Below are positions 1 to 6,146 of a DNA stretch of 19,847 bases, piece after piece. Under the pieces are notes generated by a model. It was given only the letters and a program-made list of their open reading frames with translations, was not told where the DNA came from and made no database searches. The stretch is from Candidatus Iainarchaeum sp. (lineage in GTDB: Archaea > Iainarchaeota > Iainarchaeia > JAADDC01), in the NCBI GenBank assembly GCA_013154145.1, contig JAADDC010000001.1:1-19847 (forward strand), read 5' to 3'. Position 1 is the stretch's first letter. Each line of letters opens with the position of its first letter. A program made the position numbers and the translations under genes.

Positions 1-60
1 CCCACGATCGAATAGATGGGAAGCAAAGCTTTAGAAGAAGCGTTATTGATAATAAAGGTG

Positions 61-681
61 ATGGACGCCCCGAGGTTCATCGTCTTCGAGGGTATAGATG
101 GCTCAGGGAAGACGACGCAGGCACTGCTCCTTCACCACTGGCTTTCCCGCAGGGGATACAAAGTTTTACTGACCGAGGAACCCACGAGGGACCTCCTGAC
201 GGGCTACTTCGTGAAAATACTCCTCAGGAGCAAGGACAGGTATCCCCCCATTACCTACCTCTCACTCTTTTTGCTGGACAGGCTGGCCCACCAGGAGAAG
301 GAGATCAAACCAGCACTGCAAGAGGGAAAGGTGGTCATCAGCGACAGGCACCACTTCTCCACCCTCGCCTACCAGACGGCCATGGGCATAGAGAGAGAAG
401 TCATCGACCGCCTGACAGACTTCATCTTCCAGGACTTTTTCTGGCCGGACCTCGTCATTTACATCGATCTACCTCCTGAGGAGGCCATGAAGCGCGTGGA
501 GAGCCGCGGCAAGACCTCTTCTGAGCTCTTTGAGAAGATAGAGTTCTTGAGAAAGGTCAGGGAAAATTACTTGAAGCTGGCCGAGGAGTACAACTTCCTG
601 GTGGTGGACGGGCAGAGGAACCCCGTCTCCATTCACGAGGAGATCGTCAAGAAGCTGGAACCCCTCTTTCCGCCTAAGTAG
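61..681 (+). CDS. tmk: Thymidylate kinase (dTMP kinase)
   Basis: Phosphorylates dTMP to dTDP with ATP in the cytosolic dTTP pathway. From the ATG at 61 the protein has 206 residues, normal for the family. The P-loop GIDGSGKT is at residues 11-18, near the N-terminus as expected. The motif SDRHHFSTLAYQ corresponds to the family DR(Y/H) nucleotide-binding loop, and the arginine-rich LID segment ESRGKTSSELFEK follows in the C-terminal third. The open frame extends upstream to the window edge region, but the P-loop position supports a start at 61. A GTG directly before it at 58 is an in-frame alternative. The purine-rich AAAGGTG adjoins the ATG. Its 3' end overlaps the convergent rpl10e by 8 bases. 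Confidence 0.93.
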   Translation: MDAPRFIVFEGIDGSGKTTQALLLHHWLSRRGYKVLLTEEPTRDLLTGYFVKILLRSKDRYPPITYLSLFLLDRLAHQEKEIKPALQEGKVVISDRHHFSTLAYQTAMGIEREVIDRLTDFIFQDFFWPDLVIYIDLPPEEAMKRVESRGKTSSELFEKIEFLRKVRENYLKLAEEYNFLVVDGQRNPVSIHEEIVKKLEPLFPPK

Positions 682-1210
682 CGGTGGCGGGCTGACGTTC
701 AACCACCCGGACCTTGTAGTGGCCGGGCATCTTCATGGCGGCCCGCCTGAAGGCCTCCCTCACGTAGGGCTCGAAGGAGCGGTAAGTGATGATCTCGAAC
801 ATGACCTTGCCGGGGTAGACCTGTGCCGCCCGGCCCACGGGCCTACCAAAGGCCTTCCTCATACCCTTCTGCAGACGGTCGGCACCTGCACCCGTCAGCT
901 GCTTGTTCTCCCTGAGAACGTGGTGAGGATATGCCCTCACCCTCATCCAGAAGCGCTTCTGAGTCTTTTTATCTAAGTAGCGGACGATGGCCATGCGGGC
1001 GGCCTCGATGGCGTTGTCCCTCACCTGGAGAGCGTCCTCGGCTACCAGGTAGAAGATGGCATCGTAGTCGGGCCTGAGCTCCCCCTGGACGAACCTCCTT
1101 ATTCGGACTGCTGGGTTTGCGCCAATGTAGTTCTTGTCGGGCACCTTCACGGCTACCCTCGTGTAGGGTCGCTCCAGCCTCCTGTAGCAGCGTGCGGGGC
1201 GCAGGCCCAT
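674..1210 (-). CDS. rpl10e: Large-subunit ribosomal protein L10e (uL16 family)
   Basis: Archaeal/eukaryotic L10e, the counterpart of bacterial L16, which sits near the peptidyl-transferase centre and the tRNA corridor. The 178-residue length fits the archaeal family. Recognisable segments are the start MGLRPARCYR, the stretch RVRAYPHHVLRENK and the loop KQLTGAGADRLQKGMRKAFG, followed by the conserved C-terminal MKMPGHYKV. The ATG start is preceded by GAGGTGATTCC, a good Shine-Dalgarno leader. A TATA-like box at 1243-1252 would place transcription start about 11 bases upstream of the ATG. It appears monocistronic: it converges on tmk with an 8-base overlap, and the gene on its 5' side is divergent. 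Confidence 0.96.
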   Translation of the reverse strand: MGLRPARCYRRLERPYTRVAVKVPDKNYIGANPAVRIRRFVQGELRPDYDAIFYLVAEDALQVRDNAIEAARMAIVRYLDKKTQKRFWMRVRAYPHHVLRENKQLTGAGADRLQKGMRKAFGRPVGRAAQVYPGKVMFEIITYRSFEPYVREAFRRAAMKMPGHYKVRVVERQPATAT

Positions 1211-1242
1211 GGAATCACCTCACCATAGAAGCGGTTAGCAAA

Positions 1243-1252
1243 CCTTAAAAAC
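1243..1252 (-). promoter_or_regulatory. TATA-like box for rpl10e
   Basis: On the minus strand this reads GTTTTTAAGG. Its centre is about 38 bases from the rpl10e ATG. With the usual archaeal 25-27 base spacing, transcription would start near 1221 and give a leader of roughly 11 bases holding GAGGTGAT. Inferred from sequence only. Confidence 0.6.
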
Positions 1253-1282
1253 CACTCTACGTTAGTAACCCGGCACCCCTAT

Positions 1283-1291
1283 CCTTTTATT
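1283..1291 (+). promoter_or_regulatory. TATA-like box for the secreted protein at 1314
   Basis: CCTTTTATT on the plus strand, centred about 28 bases before the GTG at 1314. This spacing leaves no room for a leader and implies a leaderless mRNA starting at or next to the GTG. It also argues against the in-frame TTG at 1290, which lies inside the box. Confidence 0.5.
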
Positions 1292-1313
1292 GGGCCTCCC
1301 CTCAACTTTCCCC

Positions 1314-2639
1314 GTGAGGTGGCTCCTGCTACTACTGCTACTACCCCTCTCCCTGGCCAAGACAGCCATCTACGCCAAGGACTTCTCCCTGGAGTGTTAC
1401 ATTTACCGGAGCGAGACGGCGGAACTCATCCCCGAGTCACCCTACGTTTTGGCGGCCTTCCTGAGGGACTCAGGCCTCGACGTGGAGGTGATAAATAGTA
1501 GCGAGAACCTGGACCTCTACGACGCGGTGGTGGTGCTTCCCTGTACCACCATGGATCCCCAGGACGTGGAGCGCTTCGTGGCCTTCTACGAGGCTGGCGG
1601 CGGCCTCATCGTCGACCTCAGGGACTACAACCCCGTGGCGGAGCAGTTTGGCGTCGTGAAGAAGACCTACGAGATGGAAGGACTGGAGCGGGGCAGCTTG
1701 AGCACCACCTACGTGACCATCACCAACGGCATCCTCGTGAACAACCCCCTCATATCCCCCTCCGGGCCCCTCCGCTACGGCTACGAGCGCATGTACTACG
1801 TGGGCGAGCCCATCTTCCTTCCCAAGGGCTTTAACTCCGGCTTCGTGACGGAGAACGGCGAGAACGTCCTTGGATGGAAGGTGGAAAACGGCCGGCTGGT
1901 GGTCACGGGGTGTCTCTACTGTTCCGGGCCGTTGCTCCTCGTCAACCTCGTGGACTGGGCCGAGGACGGCGTCGTGGACTTCCCGGACTTCACGGTGGTG
2001 AGGGACGTAATCCCCAGCACCGTTCTGGAGGGGGAGACCCTCGCCGACATGGTGCGCATCGTGGCCGACGAGGACCTGAGGATAGAGGGGGAGTACGTCT
2101 ACGGGGTGAGCGGCCCCTTCTGTGACTTCGGGGAGCCCACCGTCGAGTTCAAGGGTCCCACGCGGGTGGGTGACCGGGTGGAAATGGAAGCCCTCTTCAC
2201 CTACACCGCCGAGGGAACGGGCAGCTGTTTATTACCCCCTGTTCTCCTCACCCTCAGCTACGAGAATCAAAAAAGGGAGGTGATTGTGGACCCCGTGGAG
2301 GTGACCGTGTCCCAGCGGCGCATAGCTTTGTACAATGAGAGTTTTCCCTACCTTGCCGCCGTGGGAGTCCTCCTTCTCGCGGTGGCGTTCGTCGCCCTCA
2401 GGCCCTTCCTGCGGCGCCGCTACCTGCTCAGGGAACGCGAGAAGTACCAGCAGCTCATAAAACTCACCATGAAGCGGCGCATGCAGGGCGAACTCTCCGA
2501 GGAGGCGTACAAGCAACTGGTAAGCGAATATCAGAAGAAGTTACAGGAAATCGAGTTTGAGCTCAGCCTCTTGAGCGGCGGTAAAGGTAGTAAGCAACGG
2601 CAAGGACAGCGAGGACGGCAGCCACCGTGGCGGCGTTGA
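1314..2639 (+). CDS. Secreted membrane-anchored protein with amidotransferase-like (DUF4350-type) ectodomain
   Basis: Function unknown. From the GTG at 1314 the protein has 441 residues. A textbook signal peptide (RWLLLLLLLPLSLAK) leads into a Rossmann-like domain over roughly residues 20-215. Its pattern YDAVVVLP, then ERFVAFYEAGGGLIVDL, resembles DUF4350/class I glutamine-amidotransferase-like domains, but I see no convincing Cys-His-Glu catalytic triad. A beta-rich region (about 220-335) with several cysteines follows, then one transmembrane helix (about 345-365) with RRR on its inner face. The cytosolic tail contains a short coiled coil with the pattern RRMQGELSEEAYKQL. Likely topology is outside ectodomain and inside tail. 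A TTG at 1290 is a less likely start. The last 77 bases are antisense to the C-terminus of the gene at 2563-3480. Confidence 0.75.
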   Translation: MRWLLLLLLLPLSLAKTAIYAKDFSLECYIYRSETAELIPESPYVLAAFLRDSGLDVEVINSSENLDLYDAVVVLPCTTMDPQDVERFVAFYEAGGGLIVDLRDYNPVAEQFGVVKKTYEMEGLERGSLSTTYVTITNGILVNNPLISPSGPLRYGYERMYYVGEPIFLPKGFNSGFVTENGENVLGWKVENGRLVVTGCLYCSGPLLLVNLVDWAEDGVVDFPDFTVVRDVIPSTVLEGETLADMVRIVADEDLRIEGEYVYGVSGPFCDFGEPTVEFKGPTRVGDRVEMEALFTYTAEGTGSCLLPPVLLTLSYENQKREVIVDPVEVTVSQRRIALYNESFPYLAAVGVLLLAVAFVALRPFLRRRYLLREREKYQQLIKLTMKRRMQGELSEEAYKQLVSEYQKKLQEIEFELSLLSGGKGSKQRQGQRGRQPPWRR

Positions 2640-3480
2640 AGAGACTTGATCCCCTCTTGGGGATGACCAGCTCCGAGTAGCTGGCCTTGCAGTCGCCCAC
2701 CCTCACGCTGATCTCCACGGGTATCTCCTGGGGGGCCTCCCCCACGTAGGAGATCACCTCCACGAGCTCCTCTTCGGGGATTATGCGGGGCGTCACGCGC
2801 TGGTTCATCACCTTCACATCAATTTCGGGTGGTATCACCCGCTCGTCCTTGAAGAGCACTTCAAACTGGTAAAGTAGAACTGTGGTGCCCTCCTTTTCCA
2901 GGAGCTCACTCTTGACGGGGTTTATCTTCAGGTCGCAGTCGGCGAGCGCCACGGAGGGCAACGTCGCCGGCACGGAACCCCTCTTCACGGTGTAAGAAAG
3001 CATGGCGCTGTCCCCTTCAAGGGAAACGAACCAGGCGATCACGGGGTCGAACTGGAGCACCATGGCGTCGGAGATGATGTCCGCCGCCGTCTCCACGTAG
3101 TCCTTGGGGATGTTCTCCTCCACCAGGTAGTTGCCCTCTCTCCCCGAGAGGGTGATGTAGGCGTTGTATGTGTCGAAGAGCTTGACGACGCTGAGGCCGT
3201 TGAATTCCCCGGAGATTACCCGGTAGGTCTTGTCGACGGTGCTATTGTCTTGGAGTACGAAGGTCACCGTGAGGCTGTCCCCGAAGCTTCCCTCCCCACA
3301 GCAACTGTACTTTCCGTCGCTGAGAACGCAGAAAACGGTCTCGGGACCCTCGTCGAAGTGGAAGATGACGTAGTCCTTAGCCCCCGGGAGCCTCTCAACG
3401 CAGACCGAGGCGGCGAAGGATGTGGTAAACAGTGCGAATAGGAATGCCAGTAGACCGAGATATTTCGCTGACCGCTTCAC
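2563..3480 (-). CDS. Secreted protein with C-terminal membrane anchor, unknown function
   Basis: I do not recognise a family. The 305-residue product starts at a GTG with a signal peptide: MKRSAKY, then the hydrophobic core LGLLAFLFALF and an Ala-rich cleavage site near residue 24. The mature part is predicted to be mostly beta, with a cysteine cluster (VFCVLSDGKYSCC) and further single cysteines (ADCD, GDCK) that could form disulfides outside the cell. A C-terminal helix (about residues 282-300, ATVAAVLAVLAVAYYLY) ends in RRSRG, so the protein is anchored with a very short cytosolic tail. The topology matches the convergent gene at 1314, suggesting related surface roles. The signal peptide is encoded inside the 3' end of the upstream gene in another frame (86-base overlap), so expression is probably coupled to it. 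Confidence 0.75.
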   Translation of the reverse strand: MKRSAKYLGLLAFLFALFTTSFAASVCVERLPGAKDYVIFHFDEGPETVFCVLSDGKYSCCGEGSFGDSLTVTFVLQDNSTVDKTYRVISGEFNGLSVVKLFDTYNAYITLSGREGNYLVEENIPKDYVETAADIISDAMVLQFDPVIAWFVSLEGDSAMLSYTVKRGSVPATLPSVALADCDLKINPVKSELLEKEGTTVLLYQFEVLFKDERVIPPEIDVKVMNQRVTPRIIPEEELVEVISYVGEAPQEIPVEISVRVGDCKASYSELVIPKRGSSLFNAATVAAVLAVLAVAYYLYRRSRG

Positions 3481-3775
3481 CGGACTTATATTTTTCGACG
3501 ATCAATTTAAGCGTTTCCTCGTCGTACTTGGGTGGCCTGCCGGGCCTCCTCCCCGTCTCCACGATCTCGACGCCCACCCTTCTGAGAGCTTCCAAAACCT
3601 TGGGGGAGGAGAGTTCTATGACAGAGCGGGGCGCGTGAATGCGCTTCAGGTTTGGAAACAATGAAAGCAACGTCGTGGCCAGCCCCTTGGAAATCCTCCG
3701 GGCCACGTAGATTTCTTCAACTCCTTCGTCCCTTCTTAGCCTTGCCAGATCTTCCCGCGTCCTTACCTTTATCAT
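3395..3775 (-). CDS. DUF1699-like protein with C-terminal helix-turn-helix
   Basis: A 126-residue cytosolic protein, probably DNA-binding. Residues 1-75 (MIKVRTREDLARL, then FPNLKRIHAPRSV and LEALRRVGVEIVE) look like the small archaeal DUF1699 domain, recalled from memory rather than searched. A basic GRRPGRPPK linker at 77-84 resembles an AT-hook or the arm of Hin-type recombinases. Residues 84-126 form a Hin/resolvase-like helix-turn-helix: YDEETLKLIVEKYKSG, AVSEISRSTG, then the putative recognition helix IRTVYHILRRLG. The ATG at 3775 is preferred because GGTGA lies 5 bases upstream; a GTG at 3784 is in frame. It overlaps the 415-residue gene by 59 bases and the membrane-protein gene by 86 bases. 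A local regulator is plausible but inferred. Confidence 0.72.
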   Translation of the reverse strand: MIKVRTREDLARLRRDEGVEEIYVARRISKGLATTLLSLFPNLKRIHAPRSVIELSSPKVLEALRRVGVEIVETGRRPGRPPKYDEETLKLIVEKYKSGEAVSEISRSTGIPIRTVYHILRRLGLR

Positions 3776-4964
3776 CCTTCTCACCCAGCACGTCGAGGAA
3801 TGCCCTCGCCCGACCGGAGGGCCTCGTCACACCCTCCAGGAACGTGGCCACGTCCCCGTGCAACCTTCCCAATGGTGGACAGATCTTAAAAACCAAGGTG
3901 TCGGCTACCTTCTTCCATCCGACGGGGAGCACCCCCTTGAGCTCCCGGGCCAGCCTGAGCGTCTCCGTCAATCCCTCCTTCTCGGCTTTACAGTCGGGCA
4001 GTTCCACGGAGGAGAGCACCGGCGAGAGGCGCTCCACGTCCTGGGGAACACCCCTGAGGGGCACCTTCCTCCGCCGGCTCCACGGCGTGTAGTAAAGGTA
4101 ATATCTAACGAGGAAGAGGCTCAGGTAGGAAGAGGCGTAGCCCATGAGCTTGTTGTAGCGGAAGAAGCGCTTCTTCCTGACGGCGTTCAGTATGTGGGGC
4201 TTGACGGTGCCGTCCTCGTCCAGAAAGCCCTTCTCCTCGAGCTCCTGGAATAGTTTCGCCAGCCTCTCCGGGTTGTCGTAGATGCGCGAGAGGTCGTATC
4301 TCATGACGATGGACTCGTATTCCAGAACTTCCTCGTAGTGGGGAATGGCCCCCCTCTCTTCCCGGAGTATCTCCTCCCAGTGGGCGTCCGTGGCGTGGAT
4401 GGTGGAATAGGAGGCAAGCAACACGGCTGTTGACAGTGGAAACAACCCCTTTCTTCGTTTTCTTTCCACGGACACGAGTTTCTCGTCCTCGAAGAGGAGC
4501 TCCGTACGATCCTCTCCGTAGAGGAGCCTTTGAAGATCTCTAAAGACGAGGAAGCCGGCGCCGCCGGACCTCTCCGTGAACCTGAGGAAGCTGCCGCCGT
4601 GGGGCAGGTGGGGCACCACGTCCGTCATTAGGTTATCTTTGAGCAAAAAGTATGACAGCCGCTCGGCGAGGTACGCTATCTTCGCCCTTTCGTACGTCCA
4701 CTTCCGGACGTTGAGGGAGTAGCTGAACCTCTCCACCTGCGGCAACGCCTCGAGGAGTTCTTCTTTCTCGGAGAGGACGAAGGCAGAGAAGAGCTGCCGG
4801 ATGCCGAACTTGGGGGCGTGGAAGTTGAACCTCCTCATGTGGTGTATGAGCTCTGCCAGCAATTCTGCCCTCTCCCTGGCCTCCGAGGGAGAAGCCGGCG
4901 GCCTCTCTATGGAGTCCATGTACTCGTTGGCGTAGGCCAGTAGTTCGGAGGGTGACTCGAACAC
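3717..4964 (-). CDS. 415-residue protein of unknown family
   Basis: No family recognised. The protein appears soluble and mostly helical, with no signal peptide or clear membrane segment. Notable stretches are LLAELIHHMRRFNFHAPKFG near the N-terminus, the His/Gly-rich VVPHLPHGGSFLRF, the segment GLFPLSTAVLLASYSTIHATDAH, and a Tyr-rich run YASSYLSLFLVRYYLYY in the C-terminal half. The last 20 or so residues (EKDDKGKDAGRSGKAKKGRR) are charged and probably disordered; most of this tail overlaps the helix-turn-helix gene. The GTG start at 4964 is supported by a TATA-like box about 26 bases upstream, implying a leaderless message. It is the first gene of an overlapping three-gene run. Codon use looks like that of its neighbours, so it is probably a resident gene. 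Confidence 0.7.
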   Translation of the reverse strand: MFESPSELLAYANEYMDSIERPPASPSEARERAELLAELIHHMRRFNFHAPKFGIRQLFSAFVLSEKEELLEALPQVERFSYSLNVRKWTYERAKIAYLAERLSYFLLKDNLMTDVVPHLPHGGSFLRFTERSGGAGFLVFRDLQRLLYGEDRTELLFEDEKLVSVERKRRKGLFPLSTAVLLASYSTIHATDAHWEEILREERGAIPHYEEVLEYESIVMRYDLSRIYDNPERLAKLFQELEEKGFLDEDGTVKPHILNAVRKKRFFRYNKLMGYASSYLSLFLVRYYLYYTPWSRRRKVPLRGVPQDVERLSPVLSSVELPDCKAEKEGLTETLRLARELKGVLPVGWKKVADTLVFKICPPLGRLHGDVATFLEGVTRPSGRARAFLDVLGEKDDKGKDAGRSGKAKKGRRS

Positions 4965-4986
4965 GCTATTGAAAGGAGGGGATGGG

Positions 4987-4994
4987 CTTTTAAG
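4987..4994 (-). promoter_or_regulatory. TATA-like box for the 415-residue gene and its operon
   Basis: Minus-strand CTTAAAAG centred about 26 bases before the GTG at 4964, in the 45-base gap after top6A. The spacing implies a leaderless transcript covering the 415-residue gene, the helix-turn-helix gene and the membrane-protein gene. Confidence 0.6.
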
Positions 4995-5009
4995 TGGCTG
5001 TGCATAACG

Positions 5010-6146
5010 TTATGGCAGAACCTTTCCGGCCTCCAGCTTGGCCGGCACGTACTCCTTGGATATGAAGCGCCAGTGCTTGGAGGAGGCGGCCTCCAACTCC
5101 ATCTTAAAGCCCTTCTTCTCCATGAGGTTGAACTCCTCCAGCCACTCCTTCTTCTGGAACCACGGATACCTTCTCATCTCCTTCAGTCGCTTCACGTCCC
5201 TGTCGTTGAGCTTGATCTGGACGGTGCGGGGGAAGTTGAAGTCGTAGTAGTCGCTGATGGTCATGCCCAGGAACTTGGCCGGTGGCGTGGCCAGCTGCGG
5301 AGAGAGGTAGGAGAGGTTGATGGAGCCCTGCTTGTAAACAGAGTAGATGTACCAACCCCAGGGGTCCGCGTCGGTCATCACGTAGATGGGTAATTTATAC
5401 TCGTAGTGCAGCCTGTGGATGAACCTGCGGGTGGCCCTGTCCGGCATGCCCTCGGCGGTGACGATGATGGCGTTGTGCTCGTCCCAGAAGCGATCCTCGT
5501 GGAAGCGCGTCCAGACGGCGGCCTTCTCTATGACGAGAACGAAGTCCGCCTCTACTTTCTTTATCTTCACCCTCTGGGGCTCCACGATGGGCGGAACGGC
5601 CCATCCACCCATGCCCACGTTGGTTCCGTCCACCTCCACGACCCTGTGCTTACCGTCTGGGGAGTACACGTACTCCTCAATCTCGATGGGGCCGGCCACG
5701 TGGCCCTTGCCTCCCTTGGAGAAGACGTGGAACTCCTCCCTCACAAAGCCCAAGATGGTTTCCAGGTCCTCTATGGCCCTGTCGCTCTCGCTCTGGTCGT
5801 CCACCACGTTTTCCTTGGTCCCCGGGATGGTGAACTTCACCCTGTAGAAGACGTCACGGAGGGACGTGGTGACGCCCTCCTCCACGAGGCTCTTGATGGC
5901 GGAGGCCACGATGACGGTCTGGAGGAAGCGCTTGGATTGTCCGATGTTGAGGAAGTCCCTGCGGGCGACCCTTTCACCCATGCGGAGTATGCCCTTCTCC
6001 TCGTCCCAGATGACGTTGGAAAGGGTTCTCACGGGCACAAAGAAGGCTAGCTCCCCCGTCTTCTTCGCCCTCTCTATGATCTCCTTGGCCCATTGGGCTA
6101 GCTTTGCCTTGATCTCTTCGTCCACCTTCTTTATCTCGTCGATCAT
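5010..6146 (-). CDS. top6A: DNA topoisomerase VI subunit A
   Basis: Catalytic subunit of the type IIB topoisomerase, which makes a transient double-strand break through a tyrosyl-DNA link and relaxes and decatenates DNA. The length of 378 residues is typical. The catalytic tyrosine is Y101 in the winged-helix motif LRDVFYRVKF. The Toprim metal site is visible as E207 (VLVIEKAAV) and D259/D261 (MTDADPWGW). The ATG overlaps the top6B stop codon by 4 bases (ATGA), so the two subunits are translationally coupled, as expected for an A2B2 enzyme. It is homologous to Spo11. Nothing is missing or truncated. Confidence 0.97.
   Translation of the reverse strand: MIDEIKKVDEEIKAKLAQWAKEIIERAKKTGELAFFVPVRTLSNVIWDEEKGILRMGERVARRDFLNIGQSKRFLQTVIVASAIKSLVEEGVTTSLRDVFYRVKFTIPGTKENVVDDQSESDRAIEDLETILGFVREEFHVFSKGGKGHVAGPIEIEEYVYSPDGKHRVVEVDGTNVGMGGWAVPPIVEPQRVKIKKVEADFVLVIEKAAVWTRFHEDRFWDEHNAIIVTAEGMPDRATRRFIHRLHYEYKLPIYVMTDADPWGWYIYSVYKQGSINLSYLSPQLATPPAKFLGMTISDYYDFNFPRTVQIKLNDRDVKRLKEMRRYPWFQKKEWLEEFNLMEKKGFKMELEAASSKHWRFISKEYVPAKLEAGKVLP

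Noticed and set aside
1290..1313. TTG at 1290 as start of the secreted protein
   Set aside because: It lies inside the likely TATA-like box, and it would add residues before the basic N-region of the signal peptide.
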